NCBI GenBank assembly: GCA_031081675.1
Contig: JAVHLZ010000017.1
Span: forward strand, 1 to 52,742
DNA: 52,742 nucleotides
DNA from: Armatimonadota bacterium
Lineage (GTDB): Bacteria; Sysuimicrobiota; Sysuimicrobiia; Sysuimicrobiales; Kaftiobacteriaceae
Reading direction: 5' to 3'
In this document: positions 25,401 through 33,378 of the stretch, piece by piece
Numbering within the stretch: position 1 is the stretch's first letter
How the letters are laid out: each line of letters starts with the position of its first letter
Program-made: the position numbers and the translations under genes
Notes under the pieces: generated by a model
The model's database searches: none
What the model was told of the DNA's origin: nothing
What the model saw: the letters and a program-made list of their open reading frames with translations, nothing else

Positions 25401-25911
25401 CCTCTTGCGCGAGCACCGCAGCCAGGTCGTCGAGCGCCGGGGAGACGCGGCGCTGGGGCCGCCGACGCCGCGGGCCGAGGGCCAGGCCGACCCGCCGTCC
25501 CTGCTGCGGACCCTGGCGGAACTGCACCTGGCCCGGGGAGACCTGGCGGGGGCATCCGAGTACGGCGAGCGGTCAGTGGAGGGCCTGGACCCCGAAGACG
25601 AGGTCCCCCACGCCACCCACCGGGCCACCCTGGGGCGGATCCGGGCCGCCCAAGGAAGGGCACAGGAGGCGCTGGCGCTGTTCGCGCAGGCGCTGGAGGT
25701 GCTGGACCGGCCCGACCAGGAGTACCGGTTCGACCTGGCCCTCACCCTGCTCAAGTACGGGGAGGCCCTGCGCGTTCTCGGCCGCCGGGCCGAGGCTGCC
25801 GCAGTCACCGGGCGGGCGCGGGACCTCTTCGGCGGGATGGGCGCCTCCAACTTCGTCCGCGCCGCCGAGGCGATGATGAAGGGGTGGGGCAAGGAAGCAG
25901 TAGGGCGTTGA
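22438..25911 (+). CDS. Class III adenylate/guanylate cyclase-like domain, AAA ATPase and TPR regulator
   Basis: A 1157-residue soluble protein. Residues 11-56 hold two zinc-ribbon CxxC pairs (FCQRCG...FCMACG; CPACG...FCRRCG). Residues about 66-240 are a class III cyclase domain with metal aspartates in LFADLARST (Asp74) and KFIGDAVMAVFG (Asp119). The transition-state Asn is replaced by Thr (GDVVTFAARLQ). Residues about 255-600 are an AAA/STAND-type NTPase with Walker A GPAGIGKTRL and Walker B LVVEDIQWAERS. The C-terminal half is TPR-like helical repeats. Such proteins act as large signal-integrating switches; the ligand is unknown. Confidence 0.88.
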   Translation: MPASAASSTPFCQRCGTANPPEARFCMACGAPLQTPCPACGAGNPPGARFCRRCGTALAEISLTERRVVTTLFADLARSTTLIRRMDPEAARGLLGRFFAAMREEIERCGGTVEKFIGDAVMAVFGLPAAHEDDPERAVRAAVGMQARMEALRADLGVDLRLRCGIATGEVVADARAAAEGQFMVTGDVVTFAARLQAAAPPGGILIDDRTREALRGRVICEALPQGPAEFGDHRAWRVTGLSDRPPARRLQAAMVGRREELDVLRALFRRVRDGSHGHLVTIVGPAGIGKTRLVEEFLLDARSLPHPPHILRGRCPAYGEGLTYRPLAEMLRDHFDAHASGAEAGRRLAEAIAQACAPAAGPDEARAVGEALAALVGPERPAAGRPGSLHPPAPAVDTRTADRRARAAGAAAEGPGVEAVVHAFRTLATSLARTAPVVLVVEDIQWAERSLLEFLERMAAHSADVALMVICLARPELRDRYPTWGLGVRDHTTVSLSPLTADEAARLIEAALGQPALPPEVQQAVLARAEGNPFFLGEILLMLVDEGRLVEDGSRWRWASSSPDIRIPDTVHGLVLSRLDLLAPLDKRVLQDASVVGRVFWPGAIAAVDDVGEDEVAATLQRLVERELVEERPGSALVGERGFAFTHALIREVAYGTIPKATRSERHRRLASWLQPRTPTPGDADLEDLAHHREQAWRYAADAGAPSEDLARDAVDALRRAARRAITLGALPEAREGYERALDILRASGLDADPALYAEVLTDYSDAIRWMSLPDRVLETTSRVLDLAGPLARPDLMARAWLHRAFAEYDRASLTAAEDALARARDAFRRLGDRQGEAEAYELLGIITHSLRGRLGTARVAYRTALEMFRALGDARGEARATAFLGRATLDAGEIAAARPILHEALAVARAHRERTSEARSLVGLGIVEHLAGESASCVRYFQEAVATWHKMGNRDAEAYTRRHLAMHLLRQGRVDEAGREVEAARTLLREHRSQVVERRGDAALGPPTPRAEGQADPPSLLRTLAELHLARGDLAGASEYGERSVEGLDPEDEVPHATHRATLGRIRAAQGRAQEALALFAQALEVLDRPDQEYRFDLALTLLKYGEALRVLGRRAEAAAVTGRARDLFGGMGASNFVRAAEAMMKGWGKEAVGR

Positions 25912-25947
25912 CGCGCCGGAGCGTTGAGACGTGCAGACCGGAGTAGC

Positions 25948-26415
25948 CTAAGAGCCGGACAGATCCGGCCCGATGGCCCAGCGCAGGGTCCACTCCCCGT
26001 GCGGGCCGCGCTCCAGGCAGGCCACCCCGGCGGCGGGCAGCGCCAGCACCGGCCTGCCGGCATCCCCGCACAGGAGCAGAGCCGCCAGGCGGTTGAGAAA
26101 CGGCTGGTGGCCCACCAGCGCCAGGTCGCGGCCCTCCTCCGCCAGGGCGGGCACCAGGGACCCGGGATCCGCCGACGGGTTCAGGCGGGCGTCGGCGGTC
26201 ACCTCCACCTCGGGGAGGACTTCCCGCCACGCCTGCGCCGTCTGCGCCGCCCGGAGTTTTTCGCTGTGGACGATGCGCAGGGGGCGCGCTCCGGCCCGGG
26301 TGACCGCCTGGCGCGCCACGGACCGGGCCTGCGCCCACCCCCGCTCGGTCAGCGGACGCGCCGGATCCCGCTCTTCAGGGACCGCCTCCGCGTGATGGAC
26401 GAGGTAGAGCTTCAT
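25948..26415 (-). CDS. SixA-like phosphohistidine phosphatase
   Basis: The product has 155 residues and starts MKLYLVHHAEAVPEERDPA at ATG 26415. The histidine-phosphatase motif, usually RHG/RHA, reads HHA here; the second His is the phospho-acceptor. The arginine in RPLTERGWAQA, RIVHSEKLRAAQTA and VGHQPFLNRL (second catalytic His) are conserved. SixA enzymes remove phosphate from phosphohistidine proteins, and short members lack the long inserts of phosphoglycerate mutases. The open frame upstream to 26499 covers a repeat and is rejected. The gene is flanked on both sides by related GCGTTGA/CGCTGAA repeats. Confidence 0.85.
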   Translation of the reverse strand: MKLYLVHHAEAVPEERDPARPLTERGWAQARSVARQAVTRAGARPLRIVHSEKLRAAQTAQAWREVLPEVEVTADARLNPSADPGSLVPALAEEGRDLALVGHQPFLNRLAALLLCGDAGRPVLALPAAGVACLERGPHGEWTLRWAIGPDLSGS

Positions 26416-26440
26416 GCGCGCGTGATCTGTACGGCGACAC

Positions 26441-26470
26441 GGTGAAACGCTGAAGCGGTGAAACGCTGAA
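26441..26470. repeat. Tandem repeat GGTGAAACGCTGAA x2
   Basis: Two copies of a 14-base unit at 26441-26454 and 26457-26470, in the 97-base gap between the SixA-like gene and the oxidoreductase gene. A related degenerate sequence lies on the other side of the SixA gene, near 25905-25932. It belongs to a loose family of CAAC/TGAAAC-type simple repeats also present at 30095-30126 and 44313-44385. Confidence 0.7.
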
Positions 26471-26512
26471 ACGTCCGGACGTCGGGAGCGACCGGACACC
26501 GCATCCCGGCAG

Positions 26513-28126
26513 TCACCGATAGCCCCTCCAGTCCCGCAGGATCTCCCGGGCCGCGTTGTAGCCCGGCGCCCCCATCACCCCGCCGCCGGGGTGCGCGCCC
26601 GACCCGCACAGGTACAGCCCCCGCACCGGCGTCCGGTACTGGGCCCACCCCACGACGGGCCGGAAGAAGAACAGCCGGTCGGGGGTCATCTCGCCATGGA
26701 AGATGTCCCCACCGGTGAGCCCGAACTCCCTCTCCAAGTCCACCGGGCTCAGGACCTGCCGGTGGATCACGATGTTCCTGATGTCGGGGGCGTAGCGGGA
26801 GATGACCTCCAGCACCCGGTCGGCGTAGCGCTCCTTCAGGTCGTCCCAGGACCCCTCGGCCAGCCGGTAGGGAGCATACTGCACGAAGATGGACACCACG
26901 TGGCGGCCCGGCGGCGCCAGCGTCGGATCGTAGACCGTCGGGATGGTGATCTCCGCGAAGGGCTCCTGGGAGGGGCGGCCCTGCCGGGCGTCCTCCCACG
27001 CCCGGTCGATGTACTCCATGGTGGGACCGATGTGGATGGTGGCCCGGTGCTCCGGGCCCGGCCCGGTCCGCGCGCCGCCCACAGCCGGGAAGACGGGCAG
27101 CCCGTCGGTGGCCAGGTTGATCTTCATGGCCACGCCCTCGGTGCGGATTCTCTCCACATCCCGGCGGAACTCCGGATCCAGCGCCTGCGCGGGCACCAGG
27201 CGCAGGAAGGTCCGCTTGGGATCGGCGTTGCTGGCCACCGCCCGGGAGCGCAGTTCGGTCCCGTCGGCCAGGACCACGCCCGCCGCCCGGCCGCCGTCCA
27301 CCAGGACCTGCGCCACCTCGCATCCGGTGCGGATCTCCACGCCGTGGCGGAGGCAGCAGGCCGCCAGCGCCTCGCTGATCCGCCCCATCCCGCCCCGGAC
27401 GAACCCCCACAGGCCGCGCTTGCCGGCGGCGCGTCCCATGCAGTGGTGGAACAGCACGTAGGCCGTCCCCGGCGTGGACGGGCCGCCCCGGGCCCCGATC
27501 ACCCCGTCGGTGGCCAGGGACGCCTTCAGGTGGGGGGACTCAAACCACCCGTCCAGGAAGTCCCGGGCGCTCTGGGTCAGCATCTGCACGGCCCGGGCCA
27601 GGTCGGCGGGGGGCAACCGCAGGACATCCGCGGCCAGCCGGCCCAGCCCCACGAAGTCCCGCCAGCGGCGGCGCACGATGTCGGGCGGGGTGCTCAGCAG
27701 CCAGCGCTCCATGCGGTCCGCCACACGCGCCAGGAATGCTTCGTACTCGGGGTACGCCCGGGCGTCGCGGGTTGAAAAGCGCGCTACCTCCTCGACCGTG
27801 CGGCGCTCGTCGCGCCACACATAGAGGTGGCTGCCGTCGGGGAAGGGGCTGAAGAACGCCGGATCCTTGGGCAGGATCTCGTACCCGTAGCGGGGCAGGT
27901 CCAGGTCGGAGACGATCCGCGGCTGCAGGAGGCCGCACAGGTAGGCCGCCGTATTGACCCGGTAGCCCGGCCACACCTCCTCGGTGACGCACGCCCCGCC
28001 CACCCGCGGACGCTTCTCCAGAACCAGCACCCGCAGGCCGGCCCGGGCCAGATAGGCCGCCGCCACCAGACCGTTGTGGCCGGCCCCCACCACGATGACG
28101 TCGTAGCGCGTGCCCGCGACGCCCAT
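26513..28126 (-). CDS. Phytoene desaturase-like FAD oxidoreductase (PYROXD2-like)
   Basis: A 537-residue flavoprotein. The N-terminal dinucleotide motif VIVVGAGHNGLVAAAYLARAG (GxGxxG) binds FAD, followed by LEKRPRVGGACVTEE. The C-terminal FAD motif is GLYLCGSGAHPGGGVMGAPG. The overall layout and length match the CrtI/PYROXD2 branch of uncharacterised oxidoreductases rather than true carotenoid enzymes, and no carotenoid genes are nearby. A TATGAT -10 box lies 8 bases before the ATG, with no Shine-Dalgarno, suggesting a leaderless mRNA. Confidence 0.88.
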   Translation of the reverse strand: MGVAGTRYDVIVVGAGHNGLVAAAYLARAGLRVLVLEKRPRVGGACVTEEVWPGYRVNTAAYLCGLLQPRIVSDLDLPRYGYEILPKDPAFFSPFPDGSHLYVWRDERRTVEEVARFSTRDARAYPEYEAFLARVADRMERWLLSTPPDIVRRRWRDFVGLGRLAADVLRLPPADLARAVQMLTQSARDFLDGWFESPHLKASLATDGVIGARGGPSTPGTAYVLFHHCMGRAAGKRGLWGFVRGGMGRISEALAACCLRHGVEIRTGCEVAQVLVDGGRAAGVVLADGTELRSRAVASNADPKRTFLRLVPAQALDPEFRRDVERIRTEGVAMKINLATDGLPVFPAVGGARTGPGPEHRATIHIGPTMEYIDRAWEDARQGRPSQEPFAEITIPTVYDPTLAPPGRHVVSIFVQYAPYRLAEGSWDDLKERYADRVLEVISRYAPDIRNIVIHRQVLSPVDLEREFGLTGGDIFHGEMTPDRLFFFRPVVGWAQYRTPVRGLYLCGSGAHPGGGVMGAPGYNAAREILRDWRGYR

Positions 28127-28134
28127 CTTTTTCC

Positions 28135-28140
28135 ATCATA
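28135..28140 (-). promoter_or_regulatory. -10 box TATGAT of the FAD oxidoreductase gene (near-leaderless)
   Basis: On the minus strand TATGAT is followed by GGAAAAAG and then ATG 28126. Spacing and discriminator are almost the same as at 12246-12251. Confidence 0.55.
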
Positions 28141-28197
28141 GCCGTCCGGCCGCCCCGCGGGCATGTCGGCGGCTTCGGCCCGGAGCCGTCTCCGAGA

Positions 28198-28683
28198 TCA
28201 CCCCGAGGCGCCCGCCGAGGGAGCGCAGACGGGCAGGGCCGCGTTGGCGTTGTGGAGGAAGATCTGCACCCGCTCCCGGGGGTACAGGTACACCGCCACC
28301 TGCCAGCTGGCCAGGGCCTGGCCGGTGAGGGCCTGGGCGACCACATAGTACCACCGGTCGCCGGGGAGGTTGGCAAAGGTGAAGCGCCCTCGGGTGTCGG
28401 TCCGGGTGCGGGCGTAGGCCAGCCGGTTCTGGATCTCGGGGCTGCTGACGACGTATTCCACGAACATGTGGGCCAGCAGAGGGTTGAACACGCCGTCCCG
28501 GACGGCCTTCTGCTTGACGTCCTCCAGATCGAGGGGCTTGACCAGCAGGTACACCGGCGCGTTGGCGCAGGGGAGGATCGTGCCGGAGCCGGTCACCAGG
28601 CCGATCCGGCCCTCGATCGTCCCGTTCAGGTCGGCCGCCGACGCGGCGCGCTGGGCCTGGAGCAGCTTGCGGAGAATCGGCAC
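28198..28683 (-). CDS. Hypothetical protein with carboxypeptidase-regulatory-like (beta-sandwich) region
   Basis: The frame gives 161 residues from GTG 28683, which lies two codons after an in-frame TGA, so the start is uncertain. The stretch NGTIEGRIGLVTGSGTILPCANAPVYL followed much later by TRTDTRGRFTFANLPGDRWYYVVA resembles CarboxypepD_reg-like Ig folds used as extracellular spacers. No signal peptide is visible, as if the 5' end of the gene has been lost. I do not assign a function. The start of the alpha-oxoamine synthase lies 106 bases away, divergently. Confidence 0.5.
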   Translation of the reverse strand: MPILRKLLQAQRAASAADLNGTIEGRIGLVTGSGTILPCANAPVYLLVKPLDLEDVKQKAVRDGVFNPLLAHMFVEYVVSSPEIQNRLAYARTRTDTRGRFTFANLPGDRWYYVVAQALTGQALASWQVAVYLYPRERVQIFLHNANAALPVCAPSAGASG

Positions 28684-28788
28684 CCCTCAGCAGCGGTCTC
28701 CCTCTCTGTATGCCCGCCCCCACGGGGGCCGAAGACGGGAACGGCAGGCTTCCCGCCCCGCCCCGGCGAACGGGCTTTGCCAAGGCCC

Positions 28789-30036
28789 ATGGCGCAGCCC
28801 CCCGAAGCCAACCCCATTACCCGCCGCGTCCGGGAATTCGCCGGGCGGGTGCGGCGCGTGCAGGAACGCGACCTCTACCTGTACCTGCAGCCGGTGGAGG
28901 CCCTGGGCGGGGCCTACGTGACCATCGGCGGGCGGCAGGTGCTGCTGGGGTCGTCGTACTCCTACCTGGGACTGCTGGGCCACCCGGCCATCGAGGCGGC
29001 CGTCCGGGAGGCGGCGCGGCGCTACGGCTCCGGCACCCACGGCGTGCGGCTGCTGGCGGGCAACACCGACCTGCACGACCGCCTGGAGAGGCGCCTCGCG
29101 GCCTGTGTGGGCGCCGAGGCCGCGGTGGCCTACAGCAGCGGGTACGTGGCCAACGTGGCCTGCATCTCCACCCTGGTGGGCCGGGGCGATCTGGTCGTCG
29201 CCGACAAACTGGACCACGCCAGCATCATCGACGGCTGCCTGCTGTCGGGCGCGCGCCTGGTGCGGGTCCCCCACAACAACATCGCCGCCGTGGACCGGGC
29301 GCTTCAGGAGGCGCCGCCGGGAGCGGGGACGCTGGTAGTGGTGGACGCGGTGTTCAGCATGGACGGCGACGTCATCGATCTGCCGGCCCTGGTGGAGGTG
29401 TGCCGGCGGCGGGGGGCGTGGCTGATGGTGGACGAGTCCCACTCGCTGGGGGTGCTGGGACCGGACGGCCGGGGCATCCAGAGCCACTTCGGGCTGCCCG
29501 GCGCCGTGGACATCGTCATGAGCTCGCTGTCCAAGAGCATCCCGTCCGTGGGCGGGTTCATCGCGGGGGGATCCGACCTGGTAGACCTGCTCAAGCACGC
29601 CTCCCGGGCGTTCGTCTTCTCGGCGGCGCTGCCCCCGCCCAGCGCGGCGGCGTCCCTGGCGGCTCTGGACATCATGGAGGCGGAGCCCCAGCGGGTGGCC
29701 CGTCTGCACGCCAACCTCCGCCGCCTGCGGGCGGGCCTGCGCGCGGGAGGCCTGGACGTCCGCGATGATCCCACCCCCATCGTGCCGGTCATCACCGGCT
29801 CCGACGACGCTGCGCTGCGGATGGCCCGCCGGCTGTTCGACCGGGGTGTCTTCGTCCCGCCCATCGTGACCCCGGCCGTCCCGCCCCGCACCAGCCGCCT
29901 GCGGGTCACCGTCACCGCGGCCCACACCGAGGCGGATGTGGACCGGGTGGTGGAGGCGGTGGTGGCCACGTGGCGGGAGGTCATGGTGGCCGACGTCCCG
30001 AGGTCCGGAGTCGGGGATCCGGGGTCCGGCCGTTAA
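28789..30036 (+). CDS. Alpha-oxoamine synthase (BioF/KBL/serine palmitoyltransferase family)
   Basis: A 415-residue PLP enzyme. Diagnostic parts are SSYSYLGLLGHPAIEAAV, GTHGVRLLAGNTDLHDRLE, DESHSLGVLGPDGRG and the PLP-lysine motif SSLSKSIPSVGGF. The family condenses an amino acid with an acyl-CoA or acyl-ACP with loss of CO2. The SKSIPSVGG variant and the extended N-terminus recall members outside biotin synthesis, such as polyketide- or sphingoid-type synthases. No biotin genes are nearby. The last dozen residues (SGVGDPGSGR) are encoded by a GGGATC-type repeat. Confidence 0.85.
   Translation: MAQPPEANPITRRVREFAGRVRRVQERDLYLYLQPVEALGGAYVTIGGRQVLLGSSYSYLGLLGHPAIEAAVREAARRYGSGTHGVRLLAGNTDLHDRLERRLAACVGAEAAVAYSSGYVANVACISTLVGRGDLVVADKLDHASIIDGCLLSGARLVRVPHNNIAAVDRALQEAPPGAGTLVVVDAVFSMDGDVIDLPALVEVCRRRGAWLMVDESHSLGVLGPDGRGIQSHFGLPGAVDIVMSSLSKSIPSVGGFIAGGSDLVDLLKHASRAFVFSAALPPPSAAASLAALDIMEAEPQRVARLHANLRRLRAGLRAGGLDVRDDPTPIVPVITGSDDAALRMARRLFDRGVFVPPIVTPAVPPRTSRLRVTVTAAHTEADVDRVVEAVVATWREVMVADVPRSGVGDPGSGR
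30001..30030. repeat. Dispersed GGGATC-rich repeat, copy 2
   Basis: Imperfect GGTCCGGAGTCGGGGATCC-type units at the 3' end of the alpha-oxoamine synthase gene. They supply its last codons just before the stop. Similar sequence lies at 11107 and 40411. Confidence 0.4.
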
Positions 30037-30060
30037 CTGCCGGGGCACCTCACCTTCAAC

Positions 30061-30126
30061 GGCGGGACGCTGCCGGAATCCCGCCGCGGGACGTGCTTCA
30101 CGTTTCAACGCTTCAACGTTTCAACG
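30061..30126. repeat. Hairpin plus tandem TTTCAACG octamers between convergent genes
   Basis: A 7-base stem GGCGGGA/TCCCGCC is followed by octamer units TTTCAACG, CTTCAACG and TTTCAACG (30103-30126), with a partial unit before them. The SDR stop codon lies inside the repeat. It is placed between the converging synthase and SDR genes and may serve as a terminator. Confidence 0.55.
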
Positions 30127-30913
30127 TTCCCCGCGCGCACACGTCGGGCCGCAGCCGGCGGACCGCCCGGGAGGCCAGCCGGTCCAGCAGACCGGGCGCC
30201 AGGGCGTTGAGGACGACCGCCACCCAGAAGATCCGCGGCATCACCACCATCCGCCGCGGCCGGTCGGCCAGCGCCACGATCTGCGCCGCCACCTGCTCGG
30301 TGGACAGGCGCAGCCGGCGCGGCATCAAGTAGCCGGTGCGGGGCCGGCGTCCGCGGCGAAATTCGGTCCCCTCCACCGTGCTCGGGTAGATCCCGCAGAC
30401 GGCGATCCCCTGGGGCCCGAGCTCCCGGCGCAGCGCCTCGGTGAGGCCCCGCAGGCCGAACTTGGTGGCGTTGTACACCGACGTGGTCGGCACGGCCAGC
30501 AGCCCGGCCACCGAGGAGACGTTGATCACCACGCCGCCGGTGCGCCGCATCACCGGGACGGCGGCGCGGATCATCAGGATCGGCGCGACCAGGTTGGTGG
30601 CCACCTCGTCCCCCACGTCCCGGGGGTCCAGCTCGTCCACCCAGTTGTACCGGCCGATGCCGGCGTTGTTGACCAGGACGTCGAGGCGGCCGTAGCGGGA
30701 GGCGGACGCCTCCACCACCCGGGCGGGAACCTCGGGGTCGGTCAGGTCTGCCGGCACCACCAGGGCGTCCGGCAGCGCGGCCGCCACCTCCCGGAGGCGG
30801 TCCTCCCGCCGCGCCACCAGCACCACCCGGTCCCCGCGGGCGCCGAAGGCCCGGGCGGTGGCGGCGCCGATCCCGGAACTCGCCCCGGTGACGAGGACGA
30901 CCCGGCCGCTCAC
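30113..30913 (-). CDS. Short-chain dehydrogenase/reductase with C-terminal hydrophobic tail
   Basis: The protein has 266 residues, starting at GTG 30913, which overlaps the stop of the aminotransferase gene by four bases (GTGA). The cofactor motif VLVTGASSGIGAATARAFG, the NNAG motif VLVNNAGIG, the catalytic Ser in INVSSVAG and the YNATK motif (canonical YxxxK) are all present. A hydrophobic C-terminal stretch (FWVAVVLNALAPGLLDRL) suggests membrane association, as in lipid-acting reductases. Translational coupling implies joint function with the class III aminotransferase; the substrate is unknown. Confidence 0.88.
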   Translation of the reverse strand: MSGRVVLVTGASSGIGAATARAFGARGDRVVLVARREDRLREVAAALPDALVVPADLTDPEVPARVVEASASRYGRLDVLVNNAGIGRYNWVDELDPRDVGDEVATNLVAPILMIRAAVPVMRRTGGVVINVSSVAGLLAVPTTSVYNATKFGLRGLTEALRRELGPQGIAVCGIYPSTVEGTEFRRGRRPRTGYLMPRRLRLSTEQVAAQIVALADRPRRMVVMPRIFWVAVVLNALAPGLLDRLASRAVRRLRPDVCARGTLKR

Positions 30914-32244
30914 GCCGACGCTGCGGCCAGGACGGACTCCCGCAGGATTTCCACCATCCGCTCCAGCTGGGCCTCGGTGATGACGTACGGCGGCGCCAGC
31001 AGGACGGTGTCTCCGATGGGATGGGGGGCCGTCTGGCCGACCCGGATGCGGGTGATCAGCCCCCGCCGGCGCGCTTCGGCCACCACCCGGCCGCCCACGC
31101 CCACCGCCGGCGTCCGGGCCGCCTTGTCGGCGACCAGCTCCACCCCGGCCATCAGCCCCAGCCCCCGCACGTCGCCCACCAGGGGCAGATCGCGCAGCGC
31201 CTGCAACCGCTCCAGCAGCCGCGCCCCCAGGGTGGCCGCGCGCTCCACGAGGTTCTCCCGCTCGTAGATGTCCATGGTCGCCACCCCCACGGCGCAGCAG
31301 GTGGGGTGGGCCGAATAGGTGGCGGCGTGCATGAACCGCTCCGGGGGCGGCGCCGAGAGGATGGCCTCGTGGATCCGCCGGGACACCATCACGCCCCCCA
31401 GGGGCAGGTAGGCGCTGGTCACCCCCTTGGCAAAGGTCACCAGGTCCGGCCGGACGCCCCAGTGCTCCAGGGCGAACCACCGGCCGGTCCGTCCGAACCC
31501 GGTGATGATCTCATCGGCAATCAGCAGCACGTCGTAACGGTCGCAGATCTCCCGCAGCGCCGGGAAGTAGTCCGGGGTGGGCGGGATGACCCCGCCGGCA
31601 CCGATGACCGGTTCGGCGATGACCGCCGCCACCGACTCGGGACCCAGCCGGCGGATGGCGTCTTCCACCTCCTGAGCGCCTGACCCCGGGTAGCGGTACG
31701 GATACGACGGCAGCACGTGCACGAACCCGGGCACCAGGGGCTGGAACATGGTGTGGAACGAGGGAATGCCGGTGGCGCTCATGGCCGCCAGGGTCACCCC
31801 GTGGTAGGCGTGGACCCGGGAGATGATGGTGGTCTTGGCGGGCCGGCCCTGACGCCGCCAGTAGTACCGGGCGATCTTGAACGCCGTCTCGTTGGACTCG
31901 GCGCCGCCGGTGGTGAAGTACACGCCCGACAGGTTCGGGTAGGCCCGGGCCAGCAGGCGCCGGGCCAGCTCCACCGCCGGCTCGTTGGTGAAGCCGGCGT
32001 AGGCGGAGGCGTAGGCCAGCCGCCGCATCTGGGCCGCCGCGGCATCGGCCAGCTCGGTCCGCCCGTGGCCCAGGGTCACGTTCCACAGGCAGGACAGGCC
32101 GTCCAGGTACTCCCGGCCTTCGGCGTCGCGCAACACCGCGCCCCGTCCTTCCACGAACAGGATCGGGGCCTCGTGGTCGGCGGGGTGGTGCAGCGGGTGG
32201 ATCAGGACCTGGTGGTCGGTGCTGACCAGCGTGCGGACATCCAT
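30910..32244 (-). CDS. Class III (omega) aminotransferase
   Basis: A 444-residue PLP enzyme. Features include YLDGLSCLWNVTLGHG, YFTTGGAESNETAFKIAR, HAYHGVTLAAMSATG, IADEIITGFGRTGRWFA and the PLP-lysine segment FAKGVTSAYLPLGG. It is most like beta-alanine/omega-amino acid:pyruvate or putrescine-type transaminases, which deaminate terminal amines to aldehydes. ATG 32244 has GGGAGAGA upstream. It is the first gene of a two-gene unit with the SDR and diverges from the peptide-type ABC operon. Confidence 0.9.
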   Translation of the reverse strand: MDVRTLVSTDHQVLIHPLHHPADHEAPILFVEGRGAVLRDAEGREYLDGLSCLWNVTLGHGRTELADAAAAQMRRLAYASAYAGFTNEPAVELARRLLARAYPNLSGVYFTTGGAESNETAFKIARYYWRRQGRPAKTTIISRVHAYHGVTLAAMSATGIPSFHTMFQPLVPGFVHVLPSYPYRYPGSGAQEVEDAIRRLGPESVAAVIAEPVIGAGGVIPPTPDYFPALREICDRYDVLLIADEIITGFGRTGRWFALEHWGVRPDLVTFAKGVTSAYLPLGGVMVSRRIHEAILSAPPPERFMHAATYSAHPTCCAVGVATMDIYERENLVERAATLGARLLERLQALRDLPLVGDVRGLGLMAGVELVADKAARTPAVGVGGRVVAEARRRGLITRIRVGQTAPHPIGDTVLLAPPYVITEAQLERMVEILRESVLAAASA

Positions 32245-32415
32245 GGCTGTCTCTCCCGTGAAAAGGTGTCGCGCCGTTCGTGCACGGGAACAGTTAGGCG
32301 CGGGCGGGGTCGGCCCCTGCGCCGGCGCGGGGAAGGAGCGCGGCGCGTCCGGGTCTAATCAGAAACGTCAATCATCAGACGCGCCACGTCGTCTCGGGAT
32401 CGGAGTACAGCAGGC

Positions 32416-33378
32416 GTGAACGCTCGTCCAGCCGACGGCGCCACCGGGCGGCCCGGAGCGCCGCTGCCGGCATCATCACCGGCGGATGTGATCCGCGCCC
32501 TCCGCGTCGCCGCTCCCCGGCCCCGGGTGCCGCCGTCGCCGTGGAGCCGGGTGGCGCGCAACCGGGCGGCGCTGTTCGGCATCGCGGTGATTGCGGTGGT
32601 GACCGCGCTGGCGGTGCTGGCGCCCTGGGTGGCCCCGCACGATCCCGCCGAGCAGTTCACCGAGGGCCTGTCCCCCGAGGGCCGCCCCCTGCCGCCGGGA
32701 GGCCGGTTCTGGCTGGGCACCGACCTTCTGGGACGCGACCTGCTGTCGCGGCTGATCTACGGCGCCCGGGTCACGCTGCTGATCGGGGTGGCCGCCAACG
32801 GCGCCGCGCTGGCCATCGGGACGGTGCTGGGCACAGTCGCCGGCTATTTCCGCGGGTGGGTGGGGACCGCGTTCATGCGCCTGACCGACATGATGATGGC
32901 CTTTCCGGCCCTGATCCTGGCCATCGCCCTGGCGGCCATCCTGCGCCCCAGCCTGTGGATCGTGGCCCTGGTGATCGCCATGGTCAACTGGGTGTGGATC
33001 GCCCGGGTGATCTACAGCCAGGTCCTGTCCATCGCCCAGCGGGAGTTCATCGAGGCGGCGCGGGCCCTGGGGGTACCCACCGGACGCATCTTCGCCCGCC
33101 ACCTCTTCCCCCACCTGCTGCCGACGCTGCTGGTGTGGGGCACCCTGGGCATTTCCACCACCGTGATGTTCGAGGCGGCCCTGTCGTTCCTGGGTGTGGG
33201 TGTGCAACCGCCCACCCCCAGCTGGGGCGGCACCATCAACGAGAGCCAGTCCTACTTCCTGGAAGCCCCCTGGCTGGTCGGCTTCCCGGGCGCGGCCATC
33301 CTGCTCACGTCGCTGTCGTTCAACCTGGTGGGCGACGCCCTGCGGGACGCCCTGGACCCGCAGATGCGGGGGCGCTGA
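32416..33378 (+). CDS. Peptide/nickel-type ABC permease (DppC/OppC family)
   Basis: The product has 320 residues and a GTG start behind a modest GGAG. After a Pro/Ala-rich N-terminus come six hydrophobic segments. Landmarks are the family motif GRFWLGTDLLGRDLLSRLIYGARVTL and the EAA loop EAARALGVPTGRIFARHLFP that touches the ATPase. It is the first gene of the operon, ahead of its DppB partner, the reverse of the usual order. Its stop overlaps the next ATG (TGATG). Confidence 0.92.
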   Translation: MNARPADGATGRPGAPLPASSPADVIRALRVAAPRPRVPPSPWSRVARNRAALFGIAVIAVVTALAVLAPWVAPHDPAEQFTEGLSPEGRPLPPGGRFWLGTDLLGRDLLSRLIYGARVTLLIGVAANGAALAIGTVLGTVAGYFRGWVGTAFMRLTDMMMAFPALILAIALAAILRPSLWIVALVIAMVNWVWIARVIYSQVLSIAQREFIEAARALGVPTGRIFARHLFPHLLPTLLVWGTLGISTTVMFEAALSFLGVGVQPPTPSWGGTINESQSYFLEAPWLVGFPGAAILLTSLSFNLVGDALRDALDPQMRGR

